Shown here: positions 33,801-42,499 of the stretch, piece by piece
Numbering within the stretch: position 1 is the first letter of the stretch
How the letters are laid out: each line of letters begins with the position of its first letter
From: Dyadobacter psychrotolerans
GTDB lineage: Bacteria; Bacteroidota; Bacteroidia; Cytophagales; Spirosomataceae
NCBI RefSeq assembly: GCF_004349265.1
Contig: NZ_SMFL01000010.1
Span: 186,001-250,000, forward strand
Reading direction: 5' to 3'
DNA length: 64,000 nt
The notes under the pieces: model-generated
What the model saw: the letters and a program-made list of their open reading frames with translations, nothing else
Databases searched by the model: none
What the model was told of the DNA's origin: nothing
Position numbers and translations under genes: made by a program

Positions 33801-33838
33801 CTCTCATGTTAACTCTGTCCACCTCTGTGTAACTAACA
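33801..33838. repeat. degenerate word repeat (ACTCTGT/CCTCTGTGTAAC)
   Basis: The spacer before the M1 gene contains stepped variants of one short word: GACTCTCATG, TTAACTCTGTCC, ACCTCTGTGTAACTAAC. It is one of several unrelated word-like repeats in intergenic spacers of this window. Confidence 0.4.
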
Positions 33839-33876
33839 ACTTCCTGACATCGTAACAAAAACAACCTGCTAATCAA

Positions 33877-36252
33877 ATGAAAAAACTATTGCTTCCGTTG
33901 GTCATGCTGCTGATCCCGATGGCGACGATCGCCCAGCAAATGCCCGCCAACCCAAATTACAAGGCGAACGACCGCTTTGAGCAATTGGGGACTGTCTTAC
34001 CGACGCCCAATTCGTTCAGGTCCGCTTCCGGAGCGCCTGGCCGTGAGTACTGGCAAATGCGCGCAGACTATGATATCAAGGCAGAACTTGATGATGAGAA
34101 AAGAAGAATCACTGGTTCTGAAACCATCACTTTTTTTAACAACTCTCCGGACGAACTGAAATACGTCTGGATGCAGCTGGATCAAAACCTTTTCAAAAAA
34201 GACGGAATTGGCGCAACTTCCCGTACCGGAACGCTGAACGAAAAAGGCATGAGCATTGCCCAGCTTCAATCCATGAACAACGGAAGAGGTTCTTCCCTGG
34301 ATCCAAAGACGGAATATGGTTATGAAATTGGCGCCGTAAAAGACAAAGCTGGTAAAGCATTGCCTTACAAGATCGTCAATACCATGATGCGGATCGATCT
34401 TCCGGTTGGACTAAAGCCCGGAGCTAATGTTGTTTTCTCAGTAGACTGGGGTTACAATATCACTGAATATTATGGCCGCAGCGGTTATGAGTTTTTTGCC
34501 AAAGACGGCAATACCAATTATTTCATCGCACACTGGTTCCCACGCCTTGCACCTTATGATGATGTAAACGGCTGGAACCATAAACAATTTCTGGGACAGG
34601 GTGAATTTGCGCTGATCTTCGGAAATTACAAAGTGGCGATTACCGTTCCTTCGGATCACGTAGTGGTAGCGAGCGGCGAATGCCAGAATTACGCACAGGT
34701 TTTAACGGCTTCGCAAAAACAGCGTCTTAAACAAGCTGAAACTTCCAAAACGCCCGTGATGATCGTTACCCAGGCAGAGGCAGAAAAAGCAGAAAAACGC
34801 GAAAACAAAAAGCCTGGCAAAAAAACATGGATCTACAAAGCTGATAACGTTCGTGACTTTGCTTTTGCAAGCAGCCGGAAGTTTATCTGGGATGCGATGT
34901 TAAGTGATGTTTATAAAAACGGTAAAAAGATCTGGTGTATGTCGGTTTATCCTAAGGAAGGCAATCCGCTTTGGGAGCAATATTCAACCCGCACTATTGA
35001 ACATACGTTGAAGTCTTACGGTAACCGCACTTTTGAATATCCTTATCCGGTTGCGATCTCCTGTCACTCTACTTCCGGCGGCGGAATGGAATATCCGATG
35101 ATCAGCTTTAACGGCGGTCGCCCGGAAGAAGATGGAACTTACAGTGAAGCAACCAAATATGGTATGATCGGTGTAATCATCCATGAAGTGGGCCACAACT
35201 TTTTCCCGATGATCGTCAATTCCGACGAGCGCCAGTGGGCATGGATGGATGAAGGCATCAACACTTTCTGCCAGTATCTTGCTGAAAAAGAATGGGATTA
35301 TAACTTCCCTACCCGCCGCGGCGAACCTAGCCAGATCACGGACTATATGTCATCCGACAAATCGGTTCTTTCTCCGATCATGAGTTCGGCTGAAAACGTA
35401 ATAGGTCTTGGGCCAAATGCTTATGCAAAACCAGCTACCGCCCTGAATATTCTGCGTGAAACGGTAATGGGCCGCGAATTGTTTGATCATGCCTTTAAAG
35501 AATATGCCACACGCTGGAGATTCAAAAACCCAACTCCTTCCGATTTTTTCAGAACAATGGAAGATGCCTCCGGCATTGACCTTGATTGGTTCTGGAAAGG
35601 CTGGTTCTATGGGGTTGAGCCCGTTGACCAGGATCTGGTGAGTGTAGACTGGTTTAGTATCGATACACAAAACCCTGAAATCGAAAAGGAGCTTGCACGT
35701 AAGGAAGCTGCCAGAAAAGCGAGTACAATCAGCAAAGAGCGTGATCTTGCGAACAAATCCAATACCGTCGTTGCTCAGGATTCGACCATGGCCGATTTCT
35801 ACAACCGTTATGATCCTTTTAAAGTTACAGCAGCCGATCGCCAGAAATACGAGCAATATCTTGCCGGACTTTCTCAGAGCGAACGTGATCTGATTCAGAA
35901 CAACACCAACTTTTATACACTTTCTGTTAAAAATAAAGGTGGGCTCGTAATGCCGGTTATTGTTAAAATGGACTTTGAAGACGGTACAGATTCGACGGTT
36001 ACATTCCCGGCTGAAATCTGGCGGTTCAACGACGGGCAGATTAACAAAATAATCTCAACCTCGAAAAAGGTGTCACAATGGACGCTTGATCCTTATTTCC
36101 AGATCGCGGATATTGATGCAGCAAATAACTCATTCCCAAGAGTTGCCAAACCAACACGTTTCCAAATTTATAAACAGCAGCAGATGCGCCGTCCGCCAAA
36201 CCCAATGCAGGCAGAAGGTGCAGGAAAAATTGGCACAACGCCCAAGAATTAG
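33877..36252 (+). CDS. secreted M1 family metallopeptidase
   Basis: The 791-residue protein has a signal peptide (ending ATIAQQ), an N-terminal beta-saddle domain (DIKAELDDEKRRITGSETITFFN) and a thermolysin-like catalytic domain. Zinc is bound by HEVGH at 436-440 and by Glu459 in WMDEGIN, 18 residues on, which is standard M1 spacing. The substrate-binding motif is GGGMEYP in place of the aminopeptidase GxMEN, so a canonical aminopeptidase N specificity is not certain. A charged helical segment near 610-650 (RKEAARKASTISKERD) and a C-terminal beta domain follow. It probably degrades peptides in the periplasm or at the surface. Confidence 0.92.
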   Translation: MKKLLLPLVMLLIPMATIAQQMPANPNYKANDRFEQLGTVLPTPNSFRSASGAPGREYWQMRADYDIKAELDDEKRRITGSETITFFNNSPDELKYVWMQLDQNLFKKDGIGATSRTGTLNEKGMSIAQLQSMNNGRGSSLDPKTEYGYEIGAVKDKAGKALPYKIVNTMMRIDLPVGLKPGANVVFSVDWGYNITEYYGRSGYEFFAKDGNTNYFIAHWFPRLAPYDDVNGWNHKQFLGQGEFALIFGNYKVAITVPSDHVVVASGECQNYAQVLTASQKQRLKQAETSKTPVMIVTQAEAEKAEKRENKKPGKKTWIYKADNVRDFAFASSRKFIWDAMLSDVYKNGKKIWCMSVYPKEGNPLWEQYSTRTIEHTLKSYGNRTFEYPYPVAISCHSTSGGGMEYPMISFNGGRPEEDGTYSEATKYGMIGVIIHEVGHNFFPMIVNSDERQWAWMDEGINTFCQYLAEKEWDYNFPTRRGEPSQITDYMSSDKSVLSPIMSSAENVIGLGPNAYAKPATALNILRETVMGRELFDHAFKEYATRWRFKNPTPSDFFRTMEDASGIDLDWFWKGWFYGVEPVDQDLVSVDWFSIDTQNPEIEKELARKEAARKASTISKERDLANKSNTVVAQDSTMADFYNRYDPFKVTAADRQKYEQYLAGLSQSERDLIQNNTNFYTLSVKNKGGLVMPVIVKMDFEDGTDSTVTFPAEIWRFNDGQINKIISTSKKVSQWTLDPYFQIADIDAANNSFPRVAKPTRFQIYKQQQMRRPPNPMQAEGAGKIGTTPKN

Positions 36253-36275
36253 GATTTCAATATAAAACCAGAAAA

Positions 36276-36306
36276 CCTTCCGGATTCAATTCGGAAGGCT
36301 TTTTTA
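36276..36306 (+). terminator. intrinsic terminator of the M1 gene
   Basis: CCTTCCG and CGGAAGG make a 7-bp GC-rich stem around a 9-nt loop, flanked by an A-run and followed by TTTTTT after a C. Confidence 0.85.
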
Positions 36307-36371
36307 TGCAATTTCAAAAGTAATTTTATGTAACTTCAAAATAGAAGTTATGTAATTTCAAAGTTTGATAA
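36306..36371 (+). repeat. three 22-bp tandem repeats
   Basis: The word ATGYAAYTTCAAA recurs at 36306, 36328 and 36350 with an exact 22-bp period and diverged linkers. It lies between the M1 terminator and the dehydrogenase gene, about 70 bp upstream of the latter, so it could be a regulator array at two helical turns. Confidence 0.6.
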
Positions 36372-36437
36372 TTACAAATGAATTTTTAGTCAGTTTAGGC
36401 TGCACTAATCTATTCAGAGTAAAACTTTACCAAAATT

Positions 36438-37391
36438 ATGAACATCGTTATTCTCGACAACTTTACTTTAAATCCAGGCGACCTGGATGATTCTCCTCTG
36501 CAGGCTTTGGGAAATGTTACCATTTACGACCGGACTTCAAAAGAACAAATTGTTGACCGTGCTGCAAATGCGGAAATTCTTATTGTAAACAAAGTTGTGC
36601 TCAACGAAGAAACTCTGGATCGGTTGCCTGCTTTAAAATATATCGGCGTGGTGGCCACGGGATATAACAATATCGATATTGAAGCCGCTAAAAAGCACAA
36701 TGTCATCGTCACAAATGTAAAAGCTTATGGTCCGGCCTCTGTGGCCCAGCATACTTTTGCTTTGCTGTTGGCTTTAATGAATCGCATTGAAACACACAGT
36801 CAAAGCGTTTTTGCGGGTGAATGGGCAGCATCAAAAGACTTTGCTTATACCAAAAGTCCGCTTACAGAACTGGCAGGAAAAACGATGGGATTAATCGGAC
36901 TGGGAGACATCGGATCGCAGGTTGCGAACATAGCATCTGCTTTTGGAATGAAAGTAATTGCTTACCGCAAAAATCCTAACAGGACGCAGAACAACGACAT
37001 TACAATGGTTACACTGGAAGCCATTTTTAAAAACAGCGATATCGTCAGCCTGCATTGTCCGCTGAATGATGAAACCCGAGAAATCATCAATGCTTCTACG
37101 CTTTCACAAATGAAGAAAACTGCCGTTTTGCTAAACACAGGAAGAGGGCCGTTGATTAATGAAACAGATCTTGCCGAAGCACTTAAAACCGAAACGATTG
37201 GCGGAGCAGGACTGGATGTACTTTCTACCGAACCACCTGCTGCAAGCAACCCGTTGTTATCCGCACCAAATTGTGTGATTACGCCACACATTGCCTGGGC
37301 ATCCTTCGAAGCAAGAACACGTCTGCTACAAATGGCAACGGATAATTTAAAAGCATTTATCGACGGCAAGCCTTTGAATGTTGTTTCCTGA
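36438..37391 (+). CDS. D-2-hydroxyacid dehydrogenase (hydroxypyruvate/glycerate type)
   Basis: The 317-residue enzyme has the split substrate and NAD domains of the D-2-hydroxyacid dehydrogenase family. The N-terminal part shows VVATGYNNIDIEAAKKHNVIVTN; the nucleotide-binding loop is GLIGLGDIGSQVANIASAFG; the conserved Arg, Glu and His catalytic residues lie in LLNTGRGPLI, LDVLSTEPP and VITPHIAWAS. The N-terminus and loop are closest to glycerate dehydrogenase/hydroxypyruvate reductase. It reduces 2-oxoacids with NAD(P)H in the cytoplasm. The gene is alone and converges, 4 bp apart, on the kai-operon response regulator, so the two transcripts must overlap at their 3-prime ends. Confidence 0.9.
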   Translation: MNIVILDNFTLNPGDLDDSPLQALGNVTIYDRTSKEQIVDRAANAEILIVNKVVLNEETLDRLPALKYIGVVATGYNNIDIEAAKKHNVIVTNVKAYGPASVAQHTFALLLALMNRIETHSQSVFAGEWAASKDFAYTKSPLTELAGKTMGLIGLGDIGSQVANIASAFGMKVIAYRKNPNRTQNNDITMVTLEAIFKNSDIVSLHCPLNDETREIINASTLSQMKKTAVLLNTGRGPLINETDLAEALKTETIGGAGLDVLSTEPPAASNPLLSAPNCVITPHIAWASFEARTRLLQMATDNLKAFIDGKPLNVVS

Positions 37392-37395
37392 CCTG

Positions 37396-37800
37396 TTAAT
37401 TAAAAACATTTTCCGCATATGCTTTCAAAATTGCATCGATCATCTCATTGTAACCTTCAAGTGAAACCGGTTTAGGCTGCACGGTTAAAGCGCCAAGAAG
37501 CCTGCAATCATCAATCAGTTTTTGATCTGTGTAGGTGGAGTAGATAACAATAGCGATTTCGCTGTAACGCGGATTCGCTTTTAATTCACAAAGCGTTTCC
37601 TTTCCGCTCAGCTTCGGCATATTCTGATCCAGGATAATAACGTGAGGAAAATCAGAATCAGCTTCCACCGAATTAAGGTATTCCAAAACCTCGACACCAT
37701 CCGTTACACTTGGGAAAAAGGCAACATCAGTCCGGTGTTTCAAAAAATCCTGAAAAAACCAGCGGTCATCGGTGTCGTCGTCTGCTAACAATATCTTCAT
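37396..37800 (-). CDS. single-domain response regulator of the kai operon
   Basis: A stand-alone receiver of 134 residues with no output domain. The acidic pocket is DDD at 7-9, the phospho-acceptor is Asp58 in VIILDQNMPKLSG, the switch residue is Ser88 and the conserved Lys is Lys110 in VQPKP. It is the last gene of the kaiC operon, 17 bp behind the histidine kinase, so phosphorylation by that kinase is likely. Lacking DNA-binding or enzymatic output, it would act by protein contact or as a phosphate sink. The family resembles Rcp1/CheY-like receivers found with phytochrome-type kinases. Confidence 0.93.
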   Translation of the reverse strand: MKILLADDDTDDRWFFQDFLKHRTDVAFFPSVTDGVEVLEYLNSVEADSDFPHVIILDQNMPKLSGKETLCELKANPRYSEIAIVIYSTYTDQKLIDDCRLLGALTVQPKPVSLEGYNEMIDAILKAYAENVFN

Positions 37801-37817
37801 CAGAAAATAACAGATTG

Positions 37818-39101
37818 CTATATGTTTTTGTTGTGCCTTACCGGCAGGGTGATCGTAAATTCCGCCCCCTCTCCCTCCTTACTAACAGCGGCTATTTTGC
37901 CATAATGTTTGTCTATAATCTTCTTCGTAATGGCCAGCCCGATTCCTGATCCTTCATACTTATCCTTGGTATTCAGTCTCTGAAACAGCGAAAAAATCTT
38001 TTCAACATACAGATCATCAAAACCAATTCCATTATCGGTTACTGTAATGGTACATTGCTCCTTATTACCGGATTCTGTGTGTTCATCAAAAACTATCTTA
38101 GGTTCAATTTTGATAACAGGCGGCTCATCCGGTTTGGCAAATTTTAAAGCATTGCTGATTAAATTCTGGAAAACCTGTCTGATCTGACCGCGGTTTACTT
38201 CAATAGTAGGTAAGTTTCCCACTGTGACCAATGCTTTCTTTTCTGCAATAACGATCTCATAATCTTCCAGAACTTCTGAAACGACTTCTCTCAGATCGGT
38301 TTTCACGAAATTATCGTTGTTGGCTGCAAGCCGGGAATAACTGAGGATATCAAAAATCATCGTCTTCATCCGATTGGACGAAGCAATGATTTTATCCAGA
38401 AACAGCGGCCCGTCTCCGCTCAGTTCCAAAGCATGTTTATCACGCAGCAAGGTAGCGAAGATCAGTATTTTACGTAAAGGTTCCTGAAGATCGTGTGAGG
38501 CAACGGAAGCAAACTGCTGCAAATCGTGATTGCTTTTTTCAAGTTCTACATTCGTTTCCGCAAGCTTTTGATTGTTCAGGATCAACAGTTTTTCGATGTC
38601 CTTCTGAAATGTAAGATCAGTAAGAATGACACTCATAGAAAAACCCTCATCCAGATCCAGCGTTGTTACTGAAAGCTGAAAAGGAATTTGTCTTTCTTCA
38701 CCAATGATAAAAACTTCTGCTTTGCCATCTGCAATCCACCCATCCTCGAAAATACTGTTATAAATTTCGAGATATTCTTTTGCAATAAAAGACCGGAACG
38801 ACAGCCCAATCACCTTGTATAATGGAAGTCCAACGGTGGAGGCAAATTTACTGTTGCAATATAAAATGACGCCATCCCTGTTTAAGGTAACGGCTCCTTC
38901 GTTCATTTTTTCAATAAAAACCCTGTAAGTCTGATCGGCCGTTTTTAGCGTATACAGCTGATGCCCGTCTGCTCCGTTTACCACCAGGGCATCCACCTGG
39001 CCGGTACGGATTGCAGTAATCGTCTCGGTCGCCTCTTCCAGCTGATCGTGAAGAATCCTGTTTTCTTCGAGAAGTTGTTCGTATGTTTTTCCCTCTTTCA
39101 T
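37818..39101 (-). CDS. PAS-domain sensor histidine kinase of the kai operon
   Basis: The 427-residue soluble kinase has an N-terminal coiled coil (about 5-35, YEQLLEENRILHDQLEEATETI), a PAS domain (about 55-165, with NEGAVTLNRDGVILYCNSKFA), a second coiled coil (170-195), and HisKA plus HATPase_c domains. The phospho-acceptor is His203 in VASHDLQEPLRK; the ATP site shows QNLISNALKFA, DNGIGFDD and GSGIGLAI. There is no membrane segment, so it senses something in the cytoplasm. Only 6 bp separate it from a kaiB gene, pointing to KaiC/KaiB state as its input, in analogy to SasA in cyanobacteria; unlike SasA its own sensor domain is PAS rather than KaiB-like. Confidence 0.92.
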   Translation of the reverse strand: MKEGKTYEQLLEENRILHDQLEEATETITAIRTGQVDALVVNGADGHQLYTLKTADQTYRVFIEKMNEGAVTLNRDGVILYCNSKFASTVGLPLYKVIGLSFRSFIAKEYLEIYNSIFEDGWIADGKAEVFIIGEERQIPFQLSVTTLDLDEGFSMSVILTDLTFQKDIEKLLILNNQKLAETNVELEKSNHDLQQFASVASHDLQEPLRKILIFATLLRDKHALELSGDGPLFLDKIIASSNRMKTMIFDILSYSRLAANNDNFVKTDLREVVSEVLEDYEIVIAEKKALVTVGNLPTIEVNRGQIRQVFQNLISNALKFAKPDEPPVIKIEPKIVFDEHTESGNKEQCTITVTDNGIGFDDLYVEKIFSLFQRLNTKDKYEGSGIGLAITKKIIDKHYGKIAAVSKEGEGAEFTITLPVRHNKNI

Positions 39102-39107
39102 TAAAAA

Positions 39108-39428
39108 TCAAATTGAAAGTCCTAATCCTTTGAGAACCTTGCGGGTGTCGGACATGTCTCCAACCATTCTTCGTTCGGGTAAGGGAAAACTTTTAATCAG
39201 AAGCGGCAGCGCAATAATATTCTCCCGTTCTGCCAAAGACTTTTGCTGGTAAACGTCAATAATTTCAAGAACATAGTTACCATCCAGATATATCTCACAT
39301 ATTTCTTTCAGGTTATTTACAGCCCTGAGAGAATTAATAGACGCTCCGGCAACAAACAGACGCAACGCGTACGGACGGTTTTCATCGTTCTGTTCATCAC
39401 CCTGCTGTATATCTAAATGTTGACTCAT
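39108..39428 (-). CDS. kaiB: KaiB-like protein, second divergent copy
   Basis: At 106 residues this protein has a 19-residue hydrophilic extension and then a KaiB thioredoxin-like fold: YALRLFVAGASINSLRAVNNLK, YVLEIIDVYQQKSLAERENIIALPLLIKSFP, and MVGDMSDTRKVLKGLG. It aligns end to end with the neighbouring KaiB but is clearly more divergent (for example LPLLIKSFPLPERRMVGD for PTLVKKVPEPIRKIIGD). KaiB binds KaiC after a fold switch in cyanobacteria. Two tandem, unequal copies suggest division of labour or a heteromeric partner. The gene starts 3 bp after the first kaiB and stops 6 bp before the kinase. Confidence 0.9.
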   Translation of the reverse strand: MSQHLDIQQGDEQNDENRPYALRLFVAGASINSLRAVNNLKEICEIYLDGNYVLEIIDVYQQKSLAERENIIALPLLIKSFPLPERRMVGDMSDTRKVLKGLGLSI

Positions 39429-39431
39429 TCG

Positions 39432-39725
39432 TTATTTTTTTGCGGGACGAATGTTCAGTCCAACCAGTACTTTTTCTTCGTTTGACAAATCGCCGATAAT
39501 CTTTCTGATCGGTTCAGGCACCTTTTTTACAAGCGTTGGGATGGCAAGAATCTGATCCCCTTCGGCAAGCTGTGGCTCTACCAACAAATCAATTACTTCA
39601 ATTACATATTTATCTTTTAAATGCTCCTCGCAATACCTTTTTAAATTCGAGAGAGCCGCTACCGACTTTGCGGTTTTGCCGGCTACATATAATCTGAGTT
39701 CCCAGATATCTTCAGTTACTTCCAT
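39432..39725 (-). CDS. kaiB: KaiB family protein, canonical copy
   Basis: The 97-residue protein matches KaiB over its full length, with WELRLYVAGKTAKSVAALSNLKRYCE, VIEVIDLLVEPQLAEGDQILAIPTLVKKVPEPIRKIIGDLS and EKVLVGLNI, all positions at which cyanobacterial KaiB is conserved. It presumably associates with the KaiC encoded 34 bp upstream. The canonical form of the core, including the PxxQLAExDxILAxPTL stretch, suggests it kept the ability to bind the KaiC CI ring. Expressed from the kaiC promoter as part of the five-gene unit. Confidence 0.95.
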   Translation of the reverse strand: MEVTEDIWELRLYVAGKTAKSVAALSNLKRYCEEHLKDKYVIEVIDLLVEPQLAEGDQILAIPTLVKKVPEPIRKIIGDLSNEEKVLVGLNIRPAKK

Positions 39726-39759
39726 TCTGCTAAGCTATATTAATTCATTTCGGACAGGT

Positions 39760-41472
39760 TTACTCCTTGCCATCTCTTTTCTGTGTAAGTTCCGTTCGGT
39801 TCTTTTCCAATACAGATTTTCTTAACTCATCTTCCACATAACTCCGGTTAAGATCTTCCTGGAATGATTCGAATTCTTCTTTCAGGCTTCCGATTTTAGC
39901 CTCCAGAACCATTCGTTTTCTTTCAATTTCCCTATCCTTCATCGAAACGGCATGATCCTTAATCACAACACCTGTTTTTTCCTGAAGCTGTTGTGCTTCC
40001 CGCGCCGAACCTGTCAGCACACCATCCGGACCAAGATAAACATCCACCATATCCAGGCCGTTATCTGAGATCACAAATTCTCTGATCTGGTTTGAATGTT
40101 TCATTCCCCTTGATTTCATCACATAAAGACCGCGGTTTCTTTCTCCGTTAAATTCAATATCCCGTACCAAAAGCCAGGCATCAACCAGTGATGAAATACT
40201 TTCATCCGTTTGGCCGGTTACATTGTCATTCAATGTAAGTGCTGTGAACATAACAGTGATCTGTTCCGCCTGAAGAAAATCTATTAATCTGATTAGCAGA
40301 CTTTTAACCTCACTAACCGACCCTACAGTGATTAGATTGGTTATAGGATCAAGAATGACAGCGTTCGGTTTAATCTGCTTCACCATTTTATGAATAGCGA
40401 CCAGATGCATTTCCAATCCGTTAAGTGTAGGCCGGGATGCATGAAATTTCAAATGCCCGTCATCCACATGTTTTTGCAGATCAATATTAATCGAGCTCAT
40501 GTTACGGACAATCTGCTTTGGCGATTCTTCAAAAGCGAAGTAAATGCAGCGACCACCTTTCCGGCATACTTCATTTGCAAAACATCCTGCAATACTTGTT
40601 TTACCAGTTCCTGCTGTTCCGGAAACTAATATACTGCTTCCCTTAAAAAATCCTTTTCCACTCAGCATTTTATCAAGCCCTGAAATTCCGGAAGAAACTC
40701 TTTCCGAAGAAACGTCGTGGTGAAGCGTGAGGGAAGTTACCGGTAATACAGAAATACCATCCTCATCGATCAGAAAAGGATATTCATTTGTACCATGTAC
40801 CGAGCCCCGGTATTTTACAATACGAAGCAGACGGGTTGAAATTTTATTACTCACGCGGTGATCAAGCAGGATCACACAATCGGAAACATATTCTTCCAGA
40901 CCATGCCTGGTTAAAGTACCATCGCCTTTTTCGCCGGTAATAATTGTCGTTACTTTTTTACTTTTAAGCCAGCCGAAAAGCCTGCGAAGTTCCGCCCGAA
41001 TAATTCCCTGATTATTGAGGCCTGAAAAAAGATTTTCTATTGTATCCAGAACAACTCTTTTTGCTCCGATACTGTCAATGGCATGGCCCAGCCTGATAAA
41101 CAGACCATCCAGATCATATTCTCCCGTTTCTTCTATTTCGCTTCGTTCAATATGTACATGATCCAGCTTTATTAATTTATCATTTTGAAGCTTCTCAAGG
41201 TCGTAACCTAACGAAGCAACATTCATGGCAAGCTCTTCCGCTTTTTCCTCAAAAGCCATGAAGACACCCGGTTCATTGTATTTTAATGCACCATGAACAA
41301 TAAATTCTATTGAAAAAAGAGTCTTACCAGACCCCGCTGCCCCACAGATGAGCGTTGGTCTGTCTTTGGGAAGGCCGCCTTCTGTAATCTCATCTAATCC
41401 CGTAATACCTGTATGTGATTTTGGAAGAGATCTGGCTGTTAAATTTGTATTTCCTGAGGGTTCTAAGCTCAT
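39760..41472 (-). CDS. kaiC: KaiC family ATPase/autokinase
   Basis: The 570-residue protein is a double RecA-like KaiC. CI has Walker A GAAGSGKT (44-51) and catalytic Glu75-Glu76; CII has GTAGTGKT (285-292) and Glu315-Glu316. The phospho-site segment reads DESISSLVDAW, so the Ser431-Thr432 pair of Synechococcus KaiC is Ser427-Ser428 here. The CII subunit-interface motif SRGMKHSNQIREFVIS is conserved. The C-terminus differs from cyanobacteria: after about residue 490 comes a charged, probably coiled-coil tail (EIERKRMVLEAKIGSLKEEF), making it about 50 residues longer than the 519-residue model protein. No kaiA is present. First gene of the operon; it likely acts as a stress or timing hub rather than a self-sustained clock. 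Confidence 0.95.
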   Translation of the reverse strand: MSLEPSGNTNLTARSLPKSHTGITGLDEITEGGLPKDRPTLICGAAGSGKTLFSIEFIVHGALKYNEPGVFMAFEEKAEELAMNVASLGYDLEKLQNDKLIKLDHVHIERSEIEETGEYDLDGLFIRLGHAIDSIGAKRVVLDTIENLFSGLNNQGIIRAELRRLFGWLKSKKVTTIITGEKGDGTLTRHGLEEYVSDCVILLDHRVSNKISTRLLRIVKYRGSVHGTNEYPFLIDEDGISVLPVTSLTLHHDVSSERVSSGISGLDKMLSGKGFFKGSSILVSGTAGTGKTSIAGCFANEVCRKGGRCIYFAFEESPKQIVRNMSSINIDLQKHVDDGHLKFHASRPTLNGLEMHLVAIHKMVKQIKPNAVILDPITNLITVGSVSEVKSLLIRLIDFLQAEQITVMFTALTLNDNVTGQTDESISSLVDAWLLVRDIEFNGERNRGLYVMKSRGMKHSNQIREFVISDNGLDMVDVYLGPDGVLTGSAREAQQLQEKTGVVIKDHAVSMKDREIERKRMVLEAKIGSLKEEFESFQEDLNRSYVEDELRKSVLEKNRTELTQKRDGKE

Positions 41473-41558
41473 TTAAATTCGGTAGTTTTTCAAATATTAA
41501 AAAAATCAAATCCTCATTAACGGAGTCAGATAGTAAAAAATCATGCCAGCATTTAAAC

Positions 41559-41566
41559 CAAAACTA
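41559..41566 (-). promoter_or_regulatory. candidate -7 element for the kai operon
   Basis: TAGTTTTG on the minus strand matches TAnnTTTG exactly, 87 bp before the kaiC ATG. No TTG lies 17-23 bp upstream. It is the only exact match I found in the 208-bp gap. Confidence 0.35.
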
Positions 41567-41680
41567 ACTGTAACCTATATACCCGACCTCATTATATGCA
41601 TTTTAAAAGACAAGAATCTAACTTTCATCCAGCGAAATGTGTATCTGAGATATGCTGAAAACAGGCTTTGACAGATGGAT

Positions 41681-42499
41681 TCAGATTGCATTATTTTTTG
41701 ACGCTTCCCTGTCGAGAATGTAAATGAGCTTGGACGCATCGCTTACCACTTTGACTACCAAACCCTTTTTGTTGATAACGATATGTGTCGGGTATTGTCT
41801 GACATTCAATTCTTCATTCAGATATTTTTCCTGGTCAGCGACTACCGGGTAGTCAAATTTTACCCTGCTTAGAAATTTTTCCAGTTTTTCTTTTGAATCA
41901 AGCGCAAGACTCAGAAAAACAACATCATCCCGGTTTTTATATCGTGCCACCAGCTTATTAAGTTCAGGCATTTCTTCTACACAGGGCTGACAACCAACAA
42001 ACCAGAATTTCAGTACTACGATTTTACCCTTAAGCGTTTCAGAGTTATAAGCCTTTCCATTTATATCTGTATAATTAAAGCCCGACAGTGGCTTTCCTTC
42101 CCGCTTGTAGTGGGTAAATTGGGTATAAGCCCAATCTTTCAAAACCATTTTTACCTCATCATTAACCGACGGAGCCAACCGATAAAGCTGGTAGTAAACT
42201 GATGAATCCCTTGCTATTCTTTTTAAGGGAAGAAAATCACCGGATGAAAGTTTTTCCATAAATTTCCCTGTCTCCATTGTTTTCCCCGCCGTGTCCAGAG
42301 CCACATACTCTCTATATAGTTTCACGTGCCGGGAAGTGTAATTCCAATAGCTGTTAAAGCTCCCTAAAATAACCTCAGGCTTTTCAACTGGCTTTCCATA
42401 AAGGTTTTTATCTCCTGATTTACCACAACTCAGAATGTAACATGTCATGGACATTATTAAAGTGATAGCAGGTAGCCTCTTCATTACCGATATTTTCAT
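41681..42499 (-). CDS. TlpA/ResA-like thioredoxin-fold lipoprotein
   Basis: The 272-residue protein has a lipoprotein signal (CYILSC, then GKSGDKN), an N-terminal helical half of about 130 residues (YWNYTSRHVKLYREYVALDT) and a C-terminal redoxin domain. The redox motif is CQPC in LKFWFVGCQPCVEEMPELNKL, and the cis-Pro loop is RQYPTHIVINKKG. Such proteins reduce or shuffle disulfides in the periplasm, for example for cytochrome c maturation. A second ATG 15 bp downstream (MKRLPAI) is an equally good start. It stands alone, upstream of but not part of the kai unit. Confidence 0.87.
   Translation of the reverse strand: MKISVMKRLPAITLIMSMTCYILSCGKSGDKNLYGKPVEKPEVILGSFNSYWNYTSRHVKLYREYVALDTAGKTMETGKFMEKLSSGDFLPLKRIARDSSVYYQLYRLAPSVNDEVKMVLKDWAYTQFTHYKREGKPLSGFNYTDINGKAYNSETLKGKIVVLKFWFVGCQPCVEEMPELNKLVARYKNRDDVVFLSLALDSKEKLEKFLSRVKFDYPVVADQEKYLNEELNVRQYPTHIVINKKGLVVKVVSDASKLIYILDREASKNNAI

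Noticed and set aside
35350..35856. 168-residue minus-strand frame inside the M1 peptidase gene
   Set aside because: Antisense to conserved M1 coding sequence; no promoter or protein features.
37396..41472. A full cyanobacterial-type circadian clock
   Set aside because: No kaiA is present and the KaiC tail differs, so a self-sustained oscillator is not supported; it is reported as a KaiBC timing or stress module.
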